A DNA stretch of 64,000 bases from Beggiatoa leptomitoformis (GCF_001305575.3 NZ_CP012373.2:4106799-4170798), one strand, 5' to 3'; numbered from the stretch's first letter, positions 1 through 8,978 are shown. The notes: generated from the letters alone by a model not told the origin. Numbers and translations are program-made.

Positions 1-636
1 AATTTAATTGATCCGATTAAACTCACCTTTGATTTAAAAGTTTACGGACAAAGTATTGAAGCGGTGCTGGAACACGAAATCTCTCGACAACTGGATAAAA
101 GTAATACGAATCATATTGGATACTTTCACCAAAATATTTTTAAATACTTGGGGAATGGCTGGGAAGTTCCCGAAGAGGGATATGATGTAATTAATACAAC
201 TCGACACATTTATGTAGAAATGAAAAATAAACATAATACGATGAACTCCTCATCAGCAGCCAAAACTTATGCAAAGATGCAAAATCTTATTTTACAAGAC
301 CGTGATGCACTGTGCTTATTAGTTGAAGTCATCGCAACTCAAAGTCAGGATATACCATGGGTTATTAGTATTGATAAAAGCCAACTTGTAAATGATAGAA
401 TTCGTAGAGTTTCTATCGATAAATTTTATGAAATGGTTACTGGTGACGTATTGGCTTTTAAAAAATTATGTGTTGTTTTACCTAAAGTGATTGAAAATGT
501 CGTTTCTAACATTAAAACGGCTGAAAAATCTAATACAATCATTGCAGAACTGAAAGCACTTGATTCTAATCTACTAAAAAGTCTTTATCTACTCTCGTTC
601 CATCAGTATGAAGGTTTCCATGATTTCCAGCTTTGA
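1..636 (+). CDS. Eco47II-family type II restriction endonuclease, 5' end outside window
   Basis: The frame is open from base 1 to a stop at 636, so the gene begins upstream; the ATG-like GTG at 64 is internal. The visible 211 residues begin NLIDPIKLTFDLKVYG and contain the segment HIYVEMKNKHNTMNSSSA, an E-x-K type nuclease core with following conserved NTMNSSSA, as I recall it for Eco47II/Sau96I-like enzymes (RE_Eco47II family, typical specificity GGNCC). The C-terminus overlaps the methyltransferase start by 29 bases, which is common for R-M pairs and couples their translation. The gene is more AT-rich than its downstream neighbours, suggesting transfer. Family call is by remembered motif; specificity is inference. 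Confidence 0.8.
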   Translation, partial: NLIDPIKLTFDLKVYGQSIEAVLEHEISRQLDKSNTNHIGYFHQNIFKYLGNGWEVPEEGYDVINTTRHIYVEMKNKHNTMNSSSAAKTYAKMQNLILQDRDALCLLVEVIATQSQDIPWVISIDKSQLVNDRIRRVSIDKFYEMVTGDVLAFKKLCVVLPKVIENVVSNIKTAEKSNTIIAELKALDSNLLKSLYLLSFHQYEGFHDFQL

Positions 637-1939
637 ACATGCCATTGATGCCGATTTACTCGCTGATATTCTGTCAGTTTCTAAAACGACAGTAAGTCAA
701 TGGGAAAAATCAGGCAAAATTACGGCAATTCTCGACACCACAGGGCATAAACGCTACGCGCTAGAATCCTTGCAAAGCTTTGATGTGGTGCGGCAGATGC
801 TGGAATCTACGTGGAATCAGGAAATATTAATTAAACCTGTTCGCCCGTTTTCCTCTATCGAGCTGTTTGCGGGTGCGGGTGGGCTGGCCGTTGGTTTAGA
901 AAAAGCAGGTTTTCAAGCGGTTGCACTCAATGAATGGGATAAACACGCTTGTAACACGTTAAGAACAAATCGACCGCATTGGAATATTTTAGAAGGTGAT
1001 ATTCAACAAATTGATTTTAAAATATTTAAAGGCATTGATTTCATTTCAGGCGGTTTTCCATGCCAAGCCTTTTCTTATGCAGGTAAACAATTGGGATTTG
1101 AAGACACACGCGGCACGTTGTTTTTTGAATTTGCTCGTGCGATTAAAGAAACCCAGCCGAAAGTTTTTCTTGGGGAAAATGTGCGCGGACTATTGGAACA
1201 TGATCAGGGTAAAACCCTTGCCACGATTCGCGCAGTGATTGCTGATTTAGGCTACAGCTTAATTGAACCTAAAGTGCTAAAGGCGATTTTCTATCAAGTG
1301 CCGCAAAAACGGGAACGTTTAATGTTGGTCGGTATTCGCAATGATGTGTTGAAATATGCCAAATTTACTTGGCCCGCCCTGTGTCAGCGTATTTTTGTAC
1401 TCAGAGACGCGCTTAAAGCGGGCGCGTTGTATCCGCAAGATGTGCCTGACTCAGTGGGACAGCAATATCCTGCACGAAAAGCAGAAATTTTTAAATTTGT
1501 TCCACAGGGCGGTTATTGGCGAGATTTGCCTGATGAATTGCAACGTGAATATATGCAGGGCAGTTATTTTCTGGGCGGTGGCAAAACGGGCATGGCGCGC
1601 AGACTCGCATGGAATACGCCCAGTTTAACGTTGACCTGCTCGCCCGCCCAAAAACAAACTGAGCGGTGTCATCCTGAAGAACATCGTCCTTTAACTGTGC
1701 GTGAATATGCGCGTATTCAAACCTTTCCTGACGATTGGGCGTTTTCTGGACCTATTTCTAGCCAATATAAACAGATTGGAAATGCTGTGCCTGTTAATTT
1801 GGGTTTTGCGATGGGCAGAAGTTTGATAGCTTTGTTAAACAGCATCGAATCTAAAATTGAAGTGTCAAAAGCAGAAATCAAAAATCCAGAAGCGTGTGAA
1901 GTCGTGCAATTGGGATTGTTTGATAAGAAATGTGCTTAG
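608..1939 (+). CDS. DNA (cytosine-5-)-methyltransferase with N-terminal helix-turn-helix
   Basis: 443 residues. A MerR/excisionase-like helix-turn-helix spans about residues 15-65 (ADILSVSKTTVSQWEKSG). The m5C methyltransferase follows: motif I FAGAGGLAVGLEKAG from 88, catalytic PCQ with Cys152 in GGFPCQAFSYAG, motif VI GENVRGLL near 189, motif VIII QKRERLMLVGIR near 233, and motif X QIGNAVPVNLG near the end. A variable target-recognition region lies between VIII and IX. It methylates cytosine to protect host DNA from the overlapping endonuclease. The N-terminal DNA-binding domain could autoregulate the R-M operon, as seen in several m5C methylases (inference). ATG at 608 is followed by a second in-frame ATG at 620; either could be the start. 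Confidence 0.93.
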   Translation: MKVSMISSFEHAIDADLLADILSVSKTTVSQWEKSGKITAILDTTGHKRYALESLQSFDVVRQMLESTWNQEILIKPVRPFSSIELFAGAGGLAVGLEKAGFQAVALNEWDKHACNTLRTNRPHWNILEGDIQQIDFKIFKGIDFISGGFPCQAFSYAGKQLGFEDTRGTLFFEFARAIKETQPKVFLGENVRGLLEHDQGKTLATIRAVIADLGYSLIEPKVLKAIFYQVPQKRERLMLVGIRNDVLKYAKFTWPALCQRIFVLRDALKAGALYPQDVPDSVGQQYPARKAEIFKFVPQGGYWRDLPDELQREYMQGSYFLGGGKTGMARRLAWNTPSLTLTCSPAQKQTERCHPEEHRPLTVREYARIQTFPDDWAFSGPISSQYKQIGNAVPVNLGFAMGRSLIALLNSIESKIEVSKAEIKNPEACEVVQLGLFDKKCA

Positions 1940-1970
1940 TTTAGCCCAAGTCCGCAAGTGCGGAAGCGAG

Positions 1971-1991
1971 ACATAAATAAGGAATATTTCA
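1971..1991 (+). repeat. 21-bp direct repeat, left border of STAND/TPR island
   Basis: The 21 bases starting ACATAAATAAGGAATATTTC recur perfectly and in the same orientation at 9506-9526. The two copies bracket the whole minus-strand STAND/TPR gene cluster. It could be an attachment-like site, a target duplication or a dispersed intergenic repeat. Confidence 0.7.
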
Positions 1992-2007
1992 CTATCTGGT
2001 AGTGCTA

Positions 2008-2215
2008 AAGAAAAAGAATAACTACTTTTCAGATAGTCCAATAAATTTAAACCATTTATCTATTAAACGTTGTTTTTTTGGTATCGACTAACAATCCATC
2101 CCAAAATGTTGCAGCCACGCTTCAATCTGCCCTGCTTCAGGAATCTGCATTTTTCGCGCTGACTGCAATGCTAAACAAAGTAATTGATTCGCCTCTGCAC
2201 GGCGTGGTGGAGTCA
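2008..2215 (+). repeat. Duplicated 3' gene tail plus downstream flank (copy 1)
   Basis: This stretch, covering the last codons of the minus-strand TPR gene and about 80 bases beyond its stop, recurs nearly unchanged at about 5531-5735 at the end of the NB-ARC gene. The shared part starts with AAAGAATAACTACTTTTCAG and runs into the coding end ARRAEANQLLCLALQSARKM. It shows that the two TPR genes share an ancestor including their 3' flank, or have been converted against each other. Confidence 0.85.
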
Positions 2216-3962
2216 TCACCATGAATTGCAATGCAATTTTCCATTGAGTAATTAACAAGCCCCGCACATCGCCCAAGCGTTCATAGACGGGCATTTGTTC
2301 TTCTTGCCGTATCCGCAACGCTTCAGCGAGTTCGCCGCGCGCTTGCAGGATGTCGGCGATTTTTCCTAAAGTCACCGCCCGCGACCGCACATCGCCCAAG
2401 CGTTCATAGACGGGCATTTGTTCTTCTTGCCGTATCCGCAACGCTTCAGCGAGTTCGCCGCGCGCTTGCAGGATGTCGGCGATTTTTCCTAAAGTCACCG
2501 CCCGCGACCGCACATCGCCCAAGCGTTCATAGACGGGCATTTCTTCTTCTTGCCGTATCCGCAACGCTTCAGCGAGTTCGCCGCGCGCTTGCAGGATGTC
2601 GGCGATTCTACCAAAACAAGCCGCCCGCGACCGTACATCGCCCAAGCGTTCAAATACAGGAATTAACTCCTCTTGTAGTATCCGCAACGCTTCAGCGAGT
2701 TCGCCGCGCGCTTGCAGGATGTCGGCGATTTTTCCTAAAGTCACCGCTCGCTCCCGCACATCGCCCAAGCGTTCATAGACGGGCATTTCTTCTTCTTGCC
2801 GTATCCGCAACGCTTCAGCGAGTTCGCCGCGCGCTTGCAGGATGTCGGCGATTTGTCCTAAAGTCACCGCTCGCTCCCGCACATCGCCCAAGCGTTCATA
2901 GACGGGCATTTCTTCTTCTTGCCGTATCCGCAACGCTTCAGCGAGTTCGCCGCGCCGATAAAGGATGTCGGCGATTTGTCCTAAAGTCACCGCCCGCGAC
3001 CGCACATCGCCCAAGCGTTCATAGACGGGCATTTCTTCTTCTTGCCGTATCCGCAACGCTTCAGCGAGTTCGCCGCGCGCTTGCAGGATGTCGGCGATTT
3101 GTCCTAAAGTCACCGCCCGCGACCGTACATCGCCCAAGCGTTCATAGACGGGCATTTCTTCTTCTTGCCGTATCCGCAACGCTTCAGCGAGTTCACCGCG
3201 CCGATAAAGGATGTCGGCGATTCTACCTCGCGTTTCGGCTACTTCGGCTTCATTATTTAATTCTTTAAAAATTTTTAAGGATTGTTGAAAGTGAGCGTCA
3301 GCTTCTTGGTAATTCCCCATTGCATACTGTAAATCGCCAATATCGCGTAAAACTTTGGCGCGTTCTGGCTCTTGCAATGAAATATCCTGCAACGACTCTT
3401 GTAGAACAGCTAACCAGTTTTGCTTATCTGTCAAACTTAAATTAAATGTTTTGTCACTTTCAAACGCTTTTGGCTCAAAACGTATTGTTGTCGTTTGCGG
3501 TTCGGCAAAATAATAAAATCCGCTACACCAATCATAAAAATCAGGTGCATAGCGGGCAAGTAAATCTAAGGCTGCATGAGGTAGCCATAAGACAAGGCTA
3601 CGTTGTAGGCGTTGAAACGCCGAGCGTCGCCAGTTGAGCTGGCGTACGTAGCGTAAATTTTTTTGTTGGTCTATGGTGAGCAATAAACGTTCTAAATCAT
3701 AAATAAAAACCGCAGTTTCAGTCGGTATATTTTGTAAAGCCGTTTGTAACCCTTCATCAATCAGTTGTTGCTCTGCTAGGGATAATATACTGATTTCTAT
3801 AATAGGATGCTGTTGGGTGAGTAATGCCGTGAGTTGCTGGCGATAGGGAATAGTGGTGTATTGGCAAATATATAAATTAAATCCCTCGCCATTTTGTAAA
3901 CTCCATAACAACGCTGACAATTCAGGATGCTGTGACCATAAGATATTATCAGCAGCTTGCAT
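2088..3962 (-). CDS. TPR protein with STAND-associated N-terminal domain (partner of upstream ATPase)
   Basis: 624 residues, 11 bp downstream of the ATPase gene, with an AAGGAT Shine-Dalgarno before the ATG. Residues 1-155 form a domain ending in LNWRRSAFQRLQRSLVLWLP and APDFYDWCSGFYYFA (139-153). The same element occurs in the TPR protein at 60599-62491, also next to an ATPase. After a first divergent TPR (about 200-245) come eight nearly identical 40-residue units built on GELAEALRIRQEEEMPVYER and LGDVRSRAVTLGKIADIL, then a capping segment shared with the NB-ARC protein. Predicted cytoplasmic scaffold or ligand-sensing arm for the adjacent NTPase. No catalytic domain is visible. Function unknown; role is inference from pairing. 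Confidence 0.8.
   Translation of the reverse strand: MQAADNILWSQHPELSALLWSLQNGEGFNLYICQYTTIPYRQQLTALLTQQHPIIEISILSLAEQQLIDEGLQTALQNIPTETAVFIYDLERLLLTIDQQKNLRYVRQLNWRRSAFQRLQRSLVLWLPHAALDLLARYAPDFYDWCSGFYYFAEPQTTTIRFEPKAFESDKTFNLSLTDKQNWLAVLQESLQDISLQEPERAKVLRDIGDLQYAMGNYQEADAHFQQSLKIFKELNNEAEVAETRGRIADILYRRGELAEALRIRQEEEMPVYERLGDVRSRAVTLGQIADILQARGELAEALRIRQEEEMPVYERLGDVRSRAVTLGQIADILYRRGELAEALRIRQEEEMPVYERLGDVRERAVTLGQIADILQARGELAEALRIRQEEEMPVYERLGDVRERAVTLGKIADILQARGELAEALRILQEELIPVFERLGDVRSRAACFGRIADILQARGELAEALRIRQEEEMPVYERLGDVRSRAVTLGKIADILQARGELAEALRIRQEEQMPVYERLGDVRSRAVTLGKIADILQARGELAEALRIRQEEQMPVYERLGDVRGLLITQWKIALQFMVMTPPRRAEANQLLCLALQSARKMQIPEAGQIEAWLQHFGMDC
2270..3230 (-). repeat. 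120-bp coding tandem array (8 units)
   Basis: Eight tandem units of about 120 bp, nearly identical at DNA level including silent positions, encode the TPR units of the 624-residue protein. On the plus strand each carries GCGTTCATAGACGGGCATTT and CGCAACGCTTCAGCGAGTTC. Units differ mainly in interchangeable blocks (QAR or YRR linkers; TLG or CFG; RIRQEE or RILQEEL), pointing to recent amplification, unequal crossover and conversion with the array at 5775-7475. Confidence 0.95.
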
Positions 3963-3973
3963 GTTTTATCCTT

Positions 3974-5278
3974 TTACGATGCGATTTGCAGTTTTTCTCT
4001 AACCCGCCCAATGGCGAGTACTAAAGGATGTACATCTGCCCAGCGTTTACCATTTAGATATTCGTGCAGAATGCGCCAGTGCAACAAACGTCCATATTTT
4101 TCGTCAGCCGTCACTTGTTTAGTTTGATAAACTTGTTGCAATACTAAAAAGTCTTCTTCGCGTAATAAGCGGTCATATTCCAGCATTAACATACGTTTTG
4201 CGCGTTCCACATCTTTCGTATTAATGCGTGTACTGCCTTGACAAGCAACACGAATTAAGCGCATTAAATCCCGCACTGCACCACCACTAAGCGCGATTAA
4301 TTCATTTGTCAGTTCAGGAGATTCGAAAACAGCATCAATTTGAATACGTTTTTCAATCAATTGGTTAAATAACTTGCAGTTTTCGGAAGATAATTTCACC
4401 ATCGGCATGACAGCGACATAATCATTGCCAAAAGCATCATTTAAATTGGCGTTGTAAGCTAATGAGATGGGGACGGTGTAAATAAGGTGACACTCTGGGG
4501 CTTTTAGTCGTTCTGCGTTGTCAACAAAGAGGGATTCGTGACTAGATTTGCCATCTTTCATGTCAAACGGCATTTTTTCTAACCCGTCAATAATCAGAAC
4601 TATGTCACGAAATTCATTTGCTTTAGCTTGTTTACGAACTTCTTTGATAAGGGCATTTAATCGGTCAATAAAAACGCTTAAATCACGTTTTAATATTTGA
4701 CGAATTTCTATTTTTTGACTACTCCCAACTTTTATTTTAGCGGTCAATGAAGCAAAAAATTTACTGATGAAAGGAATATCTAAACCGCCACTGGCTTCTG
4801 TTTTTAATTCATTTTCTAATTCTATTTGTTCATTTTCGGTTGTTACACGCTCTTTAAACCAGTCATAAATCGCTTTTAATAGTAATGCGGAGAGTGTTAA
4901 ACCTGCTTGATTAGCCTGTGCAAATAGGGCATTCATCATGCCTAGTAGTAAATCAAAATATTCGATGTCATCTAAATCGAGCATTTCCTCCACATCTACA
5001 TAGATGACGAAAAAAGCTAAACGTTGTAATTTCTTTTGTAACAGTAATAATTCGGTAGTTTTACCGCATCCACGATGCCCTGTGAATAAGCGTTGATAGT
5101 AGGGTGGAGCTATATCTTGACTCCAATCAATTTGTTGCGCGAGTTCTTCTGCAAAGTTTTGTCCGCCCCGTGCGTCAGCTAAATTGATATAACGCGGGTC
5201 ATCTGCTTGTAATGGGATGTCGGGATGACAAATGTTATAAGCGGTGCGGGTAGTGGTTGCGCGTAAAACTTGAATCAT
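3974..5278 (-). CDS. P-loop (AAA/STAND-like) ATPase, module 1
   Basis: 434 residues from the ATG at 5278, which has GGAG 7 bases upstream. The open frame continues 44 codons further to 5410, but that extension enters a gene remnant and lacks a ribosome site. Walker A is GHRGCGKTTEL (67-77), Walker B LIIDGLEK (about 228-235), followed by a conserved CHLIYTVPISLAYN strand and an LSGGAVRDLMRLIRVA element typical of ORC/STAND-like lids. The same landmarks occur in the same order in the ATPase at 62491-63774. The TPR gene follows after 11 bp, so the two proteins are likely made together. Predicted regulatory NTPase switch; no effector domain is seen. Function unknown. Confidence 0.82.
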   Translation of the reverse strand: MIQVLRATTTRTAYNICHPDIPLQADDPRYINLADARGGQNFAEELAQQIDWSQDIAPPYYQRLFTGHRGCGKTTELLLLQKKLQRLAFFVIYVDVEEMLDLDDIEYFDLLLGMMNALFAQANQAGLTLSALLLKAIYDWFKERVTTENEQIELENELKTEASGGLDIPFISKFFASLTAKIKVGSSQKIEIRQILKRDLSVFIDRLNALIKEVRKQAKANEFRDIVLIIDGLEKMPFDMKDGKSSHESLFVDNAERLKAPECHLIYTVPISLAYNANLNDAFGNDYVAVMPMVKLSSENCKLFNQLIEKRIQIDAVFESPELTNELIALSGGAVRDLMRLIRVACQGSTRINTKDVERAKRMLMLEYDRLLREEDFLVLQQVYQTKQVTADEKYGRLLHWRILHEYLNGKRWADVHPLVLAIGRVREKLQIAS

Positions 5279-5397
5279 ACTATCTCCAAAAATACTCAGT
5301 AAACTAGACCATTCATTATGATACTTCTCAAAGAAACTACAATTTATTTTACTATTTCTTAAAATCCAAATCATGAATGGCACATTATAAAATTTTA

Positions 5398-5492
5398 CAA
5401 CGCCAAACAAAGTAATTGATTCGCCTCTGCACGGCGTGGTGGGGGTCGGCGAATTGATAGGCTAAGTCTAAAAAATCACCTAAATGTGTAGT
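5398..5492 (-). pseudogene. Scar of a collapsed TPR/NB-ARC gene
   Basis: Bases 5398-5441 match the 3' coding end of the NB-ARC gene (5685-5730). They are directly followed by 5450-5490, which matches the stretch just before its TPR array (7538-7578, the RLGDLDLAYQFAER region), with small indels. The whole repeat array between these two parts is missing. This is what deletion within a third gene copy would leave. No open product remains. Confidence 0.7.
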
Positions 5493-5530
5493 GCTAAAGA
5501 AGCAGTGATTTGTTGTAATCATTGATATAT

Positions 5531-5735
5531 CTAAAGAATAACTACTTTTCAGATAGTCCAATAAATTTAAACCATTTATCTATTAAACGTTGTTTTTTGG
5601 TATCGACTAACAATCCATCCCAAAATGTTGCAGCCACTCTTCAATCAGCCCTGCTTCAGGAATCTGCATTTTTCGCGCTGACTGCAACGCCAAACAAAGT
5701 AATTGATTCGCCTCTGCACGGCGTGGTGGAGTGAG
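5531..5735 (+). repeat. Duplicated 3' gene tail plus downstream flank (copy 2)
   Basis: Second copy of the tail described at 2008-2215, here spanning the stop of the NB-ARC gene. A T-run is one base shorter (7 versus 8 T after GTTG), and coding differences are few. A shorter third piece sits in the scar at 5398. Confidence 0.85.
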
Positions 5736-8700
5736 TTGCATGAATAAAACAGCAGTTTGTGCTTGTGTAATTAACAAGTTCCGCACATCGCCCAAGCGTT
5801 CATAGACGGGCATTTCTTCTTGCCGTATCCGCAACGCTTCAGCGAGTTCGCCGCGCGCTTGCAGGATGTCAGCGATTTTACCAAAACAAACCGCCCGCTC
5901 CCGCACATCGCCCAAGCGTTCATAGACGGGCATTTCTTCTTCTTGCCGTATCCGCAACGCTTCAGCGAGTTCGCCGCGCGCTTGCAGGATGTCGGCGATT
6001 TTACCAAAACAAACCGCCCGCTCCCGCACATCGCCCAAGCGTTCATAGACGGGCATTTCTTCTTCTTGCCGTATCCGCAACGCTTCAGCGAGTTCGCCGC
6101 GCGCTTCCAGGATGTCGGCGATTTTTCCTAAAGTCACCGCCCGCGACCGCACATCGCCCAAGCGTTCAAATACAGGAATTAACTCCTTTTGTAGTATCCG
6201 CAACGCTTCAGCGAGTTCGCCGCGCCGATAAAGGATGTCGGCGATTCTACCAAAACAAACCGCCCGCGACCGCACATCGCCCAAGCGTTCATAGACGGGC
6301 ATTTGTTCTTCTTGCCGTATCCGCAACGCTTCAGCGAGTTCGCCGCGCCGATAAAGGATGTCGGCGATTCTACCAAAACAAACCGCCCGCGACCGCACAT
6401 CGCCCAAGCGTTCATAGACGGGCATTTCTTCTTGCCGTATCCGCAACGCTTCAGCGAGTTCGCCGCGCGCTTGCAGGATGTCGGCGATATATCCTAAAGT
6501 CACCGCCCGCGACCGCACATCGCCCAAGCGTTCAAATACAGGAATTAACTCCTCTTGTAGTATCCGCAACGCTTCAGCGAGTTCGCCGCGCGCTTGCAGG
6601 ATGTCGGCGATTTTTCCTAAAGTCACCGCCCGCGACCGCACATCGCCCAAGCGTTCATAGACGGGCATTTCTTCTTCTTGCCGTATCCGCAACGCTTCAG
6701 CGAGTTCGCCGCGCGCTTGCAGGATGTCGGCGATTCTACCAAAACAAACCGCCCGCGACCGCACATCGCCCAAGCGTTCATAGACGGGCATTTGTTCTTC
6801 TTGCCGTATCCGCAACGCTTCAGCGAGTTCGCCGCACGCTTGCAGGATGTCGGCGATTTTTCCTAAAGTCACCGCCCGCTCCCGCACATCGCCCAAGCGT
6901 TCATAGACGGGCATTTGTTCTTCTTGCCGTATCCGCAACGCTTCAGCGAGTTCGCCGCGCGCTTCCAGGATGTCGGCGATTTTTCCTAAAGTCACCGCCC
7001 GCGACCGCACATCGCCCAAGCGTTCATAGACGGGCATTTCTTCTTGCCGTATCCGCAACGCTTCAGCGAGTTCGCCGCGCGCTTCCAGGATGTCGGCGAT
7101 TTTTCCTAAAGTCACCGCCCGCGACCGCACATCGCCCAAGCGTTCATAGACGGGCATTTCTTCTTCTTGCCGTATCCGCAACGCTTCAGCGAGTTCGCCG
7201 CGCGCTTCCAGGATGTCGGCGATTTTTCCTAAAGTCACCGCCCGCTCCCGCACATCGCCCAAGCGTTCATAGACGGGCATTTGTTCTTCTTGCCGTATCC
7301 GCAACGCTTCAGCGAGTTCGCCGCGCCGATAAAGGATGTCGGCGATTCTACCAAAACAAACCGCCCGCGACCGCACATCGCCCAAGCGTTCAAATACAGG
7401 AATTAACTCCTTTTGTAGTATCCGCAACGCTTCAGCGAGTTCGCCGCGCGCTTGCAGGATGTCGGCGATTTGTCCTCTTGCTAAGGCATATTCACGTTCG
7501 TTGCCTGATTGTTGGTCTAGCTGGGCTTTTCGTTCAGCGAATTGATAGGCTAGGTCCAAATCACCTAAACGTGCAGAGCAACGACAGGCTATCCATAACA
7601 CATCACTACGGGCTGCATCGCTGCGGGGGGAAGCAAGGCATTTTTCACAGAGTTGTCGCCAGTTAGTCCATGGACCGTTTAAATCTGCATACAATCCCAC
7701 TGTTTGTACGATTGCCTCTCCTTGTTCTAGGGGGACACGTTCTAACCATGTGCGCAGTGCCGCTTGTTCGCTATTGAGTTCAAGCCATGCTTGATAGCCT
7801 TCTTCTGTGTCAGGGTTGGGCAGACGTTGCATAAACCAGTTACTTAGGCGTTGTTCTATCGCTTGTAGTTCAGTGAGTTGGACACGGAAAAATTCGGCAA
7901 TCAGTGGATGCAGTTGCCAGCGCATTTTTTGAATATCGGGTTGTGGCACACTTGCCATTAATAAGCCCAATTTACTGGCTTGACGCAAAACGGATTTTGC
8001 TGTTTCTGGCGATAGATTTAATAAGGCACACGCAAGACTAAAACCGATTTCGCGGGCATGGCTACAGCCTAATGCACATATTGCATTTACATGTTCAGGT
8101 TGTTGTCGTGCAAAAACTTGTAAAGAAACAGAAAAAGCTGCGTGTAATGTGCAATGGTTAGCATTGCGCCCGCCCATATCGCTATAGTTTTCAGAAGCTA
8201 GTTTTAACTGGCTGTTATGTAATTCGGTTAAAAAATCTGTAACGGTATAAGAACCCGTTGCTAAATAACCCGCTGCCAAGTGAATCGCTAATGGTAGACC
8301 GCCCACCGCTTCCACAACTTTTTTTAGTGCGTCATCAGGCAAAATGGGGGCTTTTAACCATGCTAATTCTTCTTTTAGCTGTTCAATCCCATCATTTAAA
8401 TCAAAGGGGTTTAATTTAATCTGCGCAAATTGTTGACCGCGTCCTAACTCATGCAATCGCCCGCTTAAGACTAAACGGCAACCCTGCAATTGTTGTACTA
8501 AGCCCATGGCGACCTGCGCCATTTCGGTAGAATCAATATTTTCTAGGTGTAACAAAGTATTCGTTGCTTTTAAATGCGCTTTAACTTCCGCAATATGTGG
8601 AGTCACCCGCAACCGCTCCGCCAATCGTCCGATTAAATTTTCCTGCGTTTCTGTGCTAAAAGGATTGAGCGATAAGATTTGATAGTTACACTCGGTTGTT

Positions 8701-8978
8701 AGCGCGAAATGGTCAATTAAATAGGATTTCCCCACACCCGCCATGCCTTCTAAAACGGCTGTTACTGCAACGGGTTGTTGTTTATCTAAGGCAGTTTTTA
8801 ATTGTGCTAATTCATCTTTACGACCAATAAAGAGCTTAGAGGCTTGAGGATTGGCGGGCGTGTCGAGAATAGGGATGGGATTAGACGGCGGAGCATGATA
8901 ATGAATAGTGGCGTTATCGCCCGTGTTAATAACACCAGTTTGCGAATTTTGCATTTCAACAGAGCGGTCATCGGGCAT
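5607..8978 (-). CDS. NB-ARC STAND NTPase with N-terminal amyloid-like motif and 14 TPR units
   Basis: 1123 residues; TTGGAG lies 7 bases before the ATG. Residues 4-27 (DRSV then TGVINTGDNATIHY) match the N-termini of the small proteins at 8993 and 29822 and resemble RHIM/bacterial amyloid signalling motifs. NB-ARC follows: FIGRKDELAQL at 50, Walker A EGMAGVGKS (77-85), Walker B TLLHLENID (141-149), sensor LVLSGR (169-174), GLPLA near 235, then a helical/winged-helix region. From about 505, 14 near-identical 39-40 residue TPR units; three lack one Glu and are 39 long. This is NLR-like architecture: ligand sensing by TPRs, nucleotide switch, homotypic N-terminal signalling. It has no enzymatic effector of its own, so the 130-residue protein encoded 14 bp upstream is the likely partner (inference). 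Confidence 0.9.
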   Translation of the reverse strand: MPDDRSVEMQNSQTGVINTGDNATIHYHAPPSNPIPILDTPANPQASKLFIGRKDELAQLKTALDKQQPVAVTAVLEGMAGVGKSYLIDHFALTTECNYQILSLNPFSTETQENLIGRLAERLRVTPHIAEVKAHLKATNTLLHLENIDSTEMAQVAMGLVQQLQGCRLVLSGRLHELGRGQQFAQIKLNPFDLNDGIEQLKEELAWLKAPILPDDALKKVVEAVGGLPLAIHLAAGYLATGSYTVTDFLTELHNSQLKLASENYSDMGGRNANHCTLHAAFSVSLQVFARQQPEHVNAICALGCSHAREIGFSLACALLNLSPETAKSVLRQASKLGLLMASVPQPDIQKMRWQLHPLIAEFFRVQLTELQAIEQRLSNWFMQRLPNPDTEEGYQAWLELNSEQAALRTWLERVPLEQGEAIVQTVGLYADLNGPWTNWRQLCEKCLASPRSDAARSDVLWIACRCSARLGDLDLAYQFAERKAQLDQQSGNEREYALARGQIADILQARGELAEALRILQKELIPVFERLGDVRSRAVCFGRIADILYRRGELAEALRIRQEEQMPVYERLGDVRERAVTLGKIADILEARGELAEALRIRQEEEMPVYERLGDVRSRAVTLGKIADILEARGELAEALRIRQEEMPVYERLGDVRSRAVTLGKIADILEARGELAEALRIRQEEQMPVYERLGDVRERAVTLGKIADILQACGELAEALRIRQEEQMPVYERLGDVRSRAVCFGRIADILQARGELAEALRIRQEEEMPVYERLGDVRSRAVTLGKIADILQARGELAEALRILQEELIPVFERLGDVRSRAVTLGYIADILQARGELAEALRIRQEEMPVYERLGDVRSRAVCFGRIADILYRRGELAEALRIRQEEQMPVYERLGDVRSRAVCFGRIADILYRRGELAEALRILQKELIPVFERLGDVRSRAVTLGKIADILEARGELAEALRIRQEEEMPVYERLGDVRERAVCFGKIADILQARGELAEALRIRQEEEMPVYERLGDVRERAVCFGKIADILQARGELAEALRIRQEEMPVYERLGDVRNLLITQAQTAVLFMQLTPPRRAEANQLLCLALQSARKMQIPEAGLIEEWLQHFGMDC
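5775..7475 (-). repeat. 117/120-bp coding tandem array (14 units)
   Basis: Fourteen tandem units of 117 or 120 bp encode the TPRs of the NB-ARC protein, with the same DNA variants as the array at 2270-3230. Three units carry an in-frame 3-bp deletion in the GAA run (CATTTCTTCTTGCC instead of CATTTCTTCTTCTTGCC). The sharing of variant blocks between arrays implies gene conversion. Confidence 0.95.

Noticed and set aside
2270-3230. CRISPR-like regular spacing of near-identical sequence (also 5775-7475 and 60990-61810)
   Set aside because: The whole unit is conserved, there are no unique spacers, and every array encodes TPR units in frame.
3974-5410. Longer ATPase start at 5410
   Set aside because: The extra 44 codons run into the gene scar, have no ribosome site and do not resemble the module 2 ATPase; ATG at 5278 has GGAG.
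5771-7545. Several antisense and alternative-frame open stretches of 60-103 codons across the NB-ARC TPR array (and 2596-2778 in the other array)
   Set aside because: The repeat period is 117/120 bp, a multiple of three, so any stop-free frame in one unit stays open through all. They have no ribosome sites and repeat themselves exactly.
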